Shown piece by piece: positions 63,971 to 64,000 of a stretch of DNA of 64,000 nucleotides (the stretch's first letter is position 1; each line of letters begins with the position of its first letter). Made by a program: the position numbers and the translations under genes. Location of the stretch: NCBI GenBank assembly GCA_946811695.1, contig OX328123.1, positions 47,013,753 to 47,077,752 on the forward strand. Reading direction: 5' to 3'. The notes below the pieces were generated by a model. The model did not search any database. It saw only the letters and a list, made by a program, of their open reading frames with translations, and had not been told where the DNA came from. This stretch comes from Gonocerus acuteangulatus (Eukaryota > Arthropoda > Insecta > Hemiptera > Coreidae).

Positions 63971-64000
63971 TATTTAAATTTTAACGTCCATTTATTATTA
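63971..64000 (-). mobile_element. Tail of a tRNA-derived SINE running off the window
   Basis: TTTTAACGTCCATTTATTATTA matches the 3' end of the SINE at 22694-22880 (TTTAACGTTCATTTATTATT). The rest lies outside the window. Confidence 0.5.

Overview
The window is a piece of an AT-rich eukaryotic genome, almost certainly from an arthropod and most likely an insect. A hemipteran fits best, because tandem cathepsin B expansions are known there, but this is inference. The evidence is spliced genes with GT-AG introns and a dense mix of insect-type transposons: R1-, I- and Jockey-like LINEs, copia, mariner and hAT, plus 5S-rRNA- and tRNA-derived SINEs and many (AT)n tracts. There is no sign of prokaryotic gene organisation.

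The main genes are three tandem, same-strand (minus) cathepsin B-like cysteine protease genes. Copy 1 spans 9095-15750, copy 2 spans 31315-41524 and copy 3 spans 52338-59588. Each has six coding exons whose lengths and phases join into an uninterrupted frame of 334, 335 and 335 residues. Each has a signal peptide, propeptide, catalytic Cys/His/Asn and an occluding-loop region. The copies differ at functionally informative places: a lost disulfide and altered active-site neighbours in copy 2, a lost occluding-loop His in copy 3, and no S2-pocket Glu in any copy. About 1.3 kb upstream of copy 3, a ~310-bp segment with a conserved ATG|GTAAG is repeated in inverted orientation near the right edge. 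This suggests a duplicated promoter plus first exon and a fourth, divergently transcribed gene beyond the window.

Between and inside these genes the DNA is mostly mobile. Region 1-9094 holds microsatellites, a mariner relic, a long hairpin, a 4-copy tandem repeat and retroposons. Region 15.8-31.3 kb holds a Jockey fragment, a decayed I-like LINE (18970-21043), a foldback repeat, and a recent 5'-truncated LINE with an open 991-codon frame and a 13-bp target-site duplication (24226-27714). Two candidate exons of an unrecognised plus-strand gene lie at 17975-18051 and 28700-29049. Region 42.5-48.5 kb is a second copy of the I-like LINE. Its RNase H segment has been amplified into 64 head-to-tail copies of a 71-bp unit (43548-48090), a satellite born inside a retrotransposon. 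Introns of the cathepsin genes carry copia, R1 and hAT copies and several inverted-repeat elements, one with perfect 77-bp terminal repeats nested inside an older MITE. The last 3 kb hold the inverted promoter-like duplication, a MITE with an internal 20-bp minisatellite, a 5S-derived SINE and the tail of a tRNA-derived SINE.

Exon borders, phases and repeat arithmetic were read by eye from the sequence. Family assignments come from recognising motifs; no database search was run.
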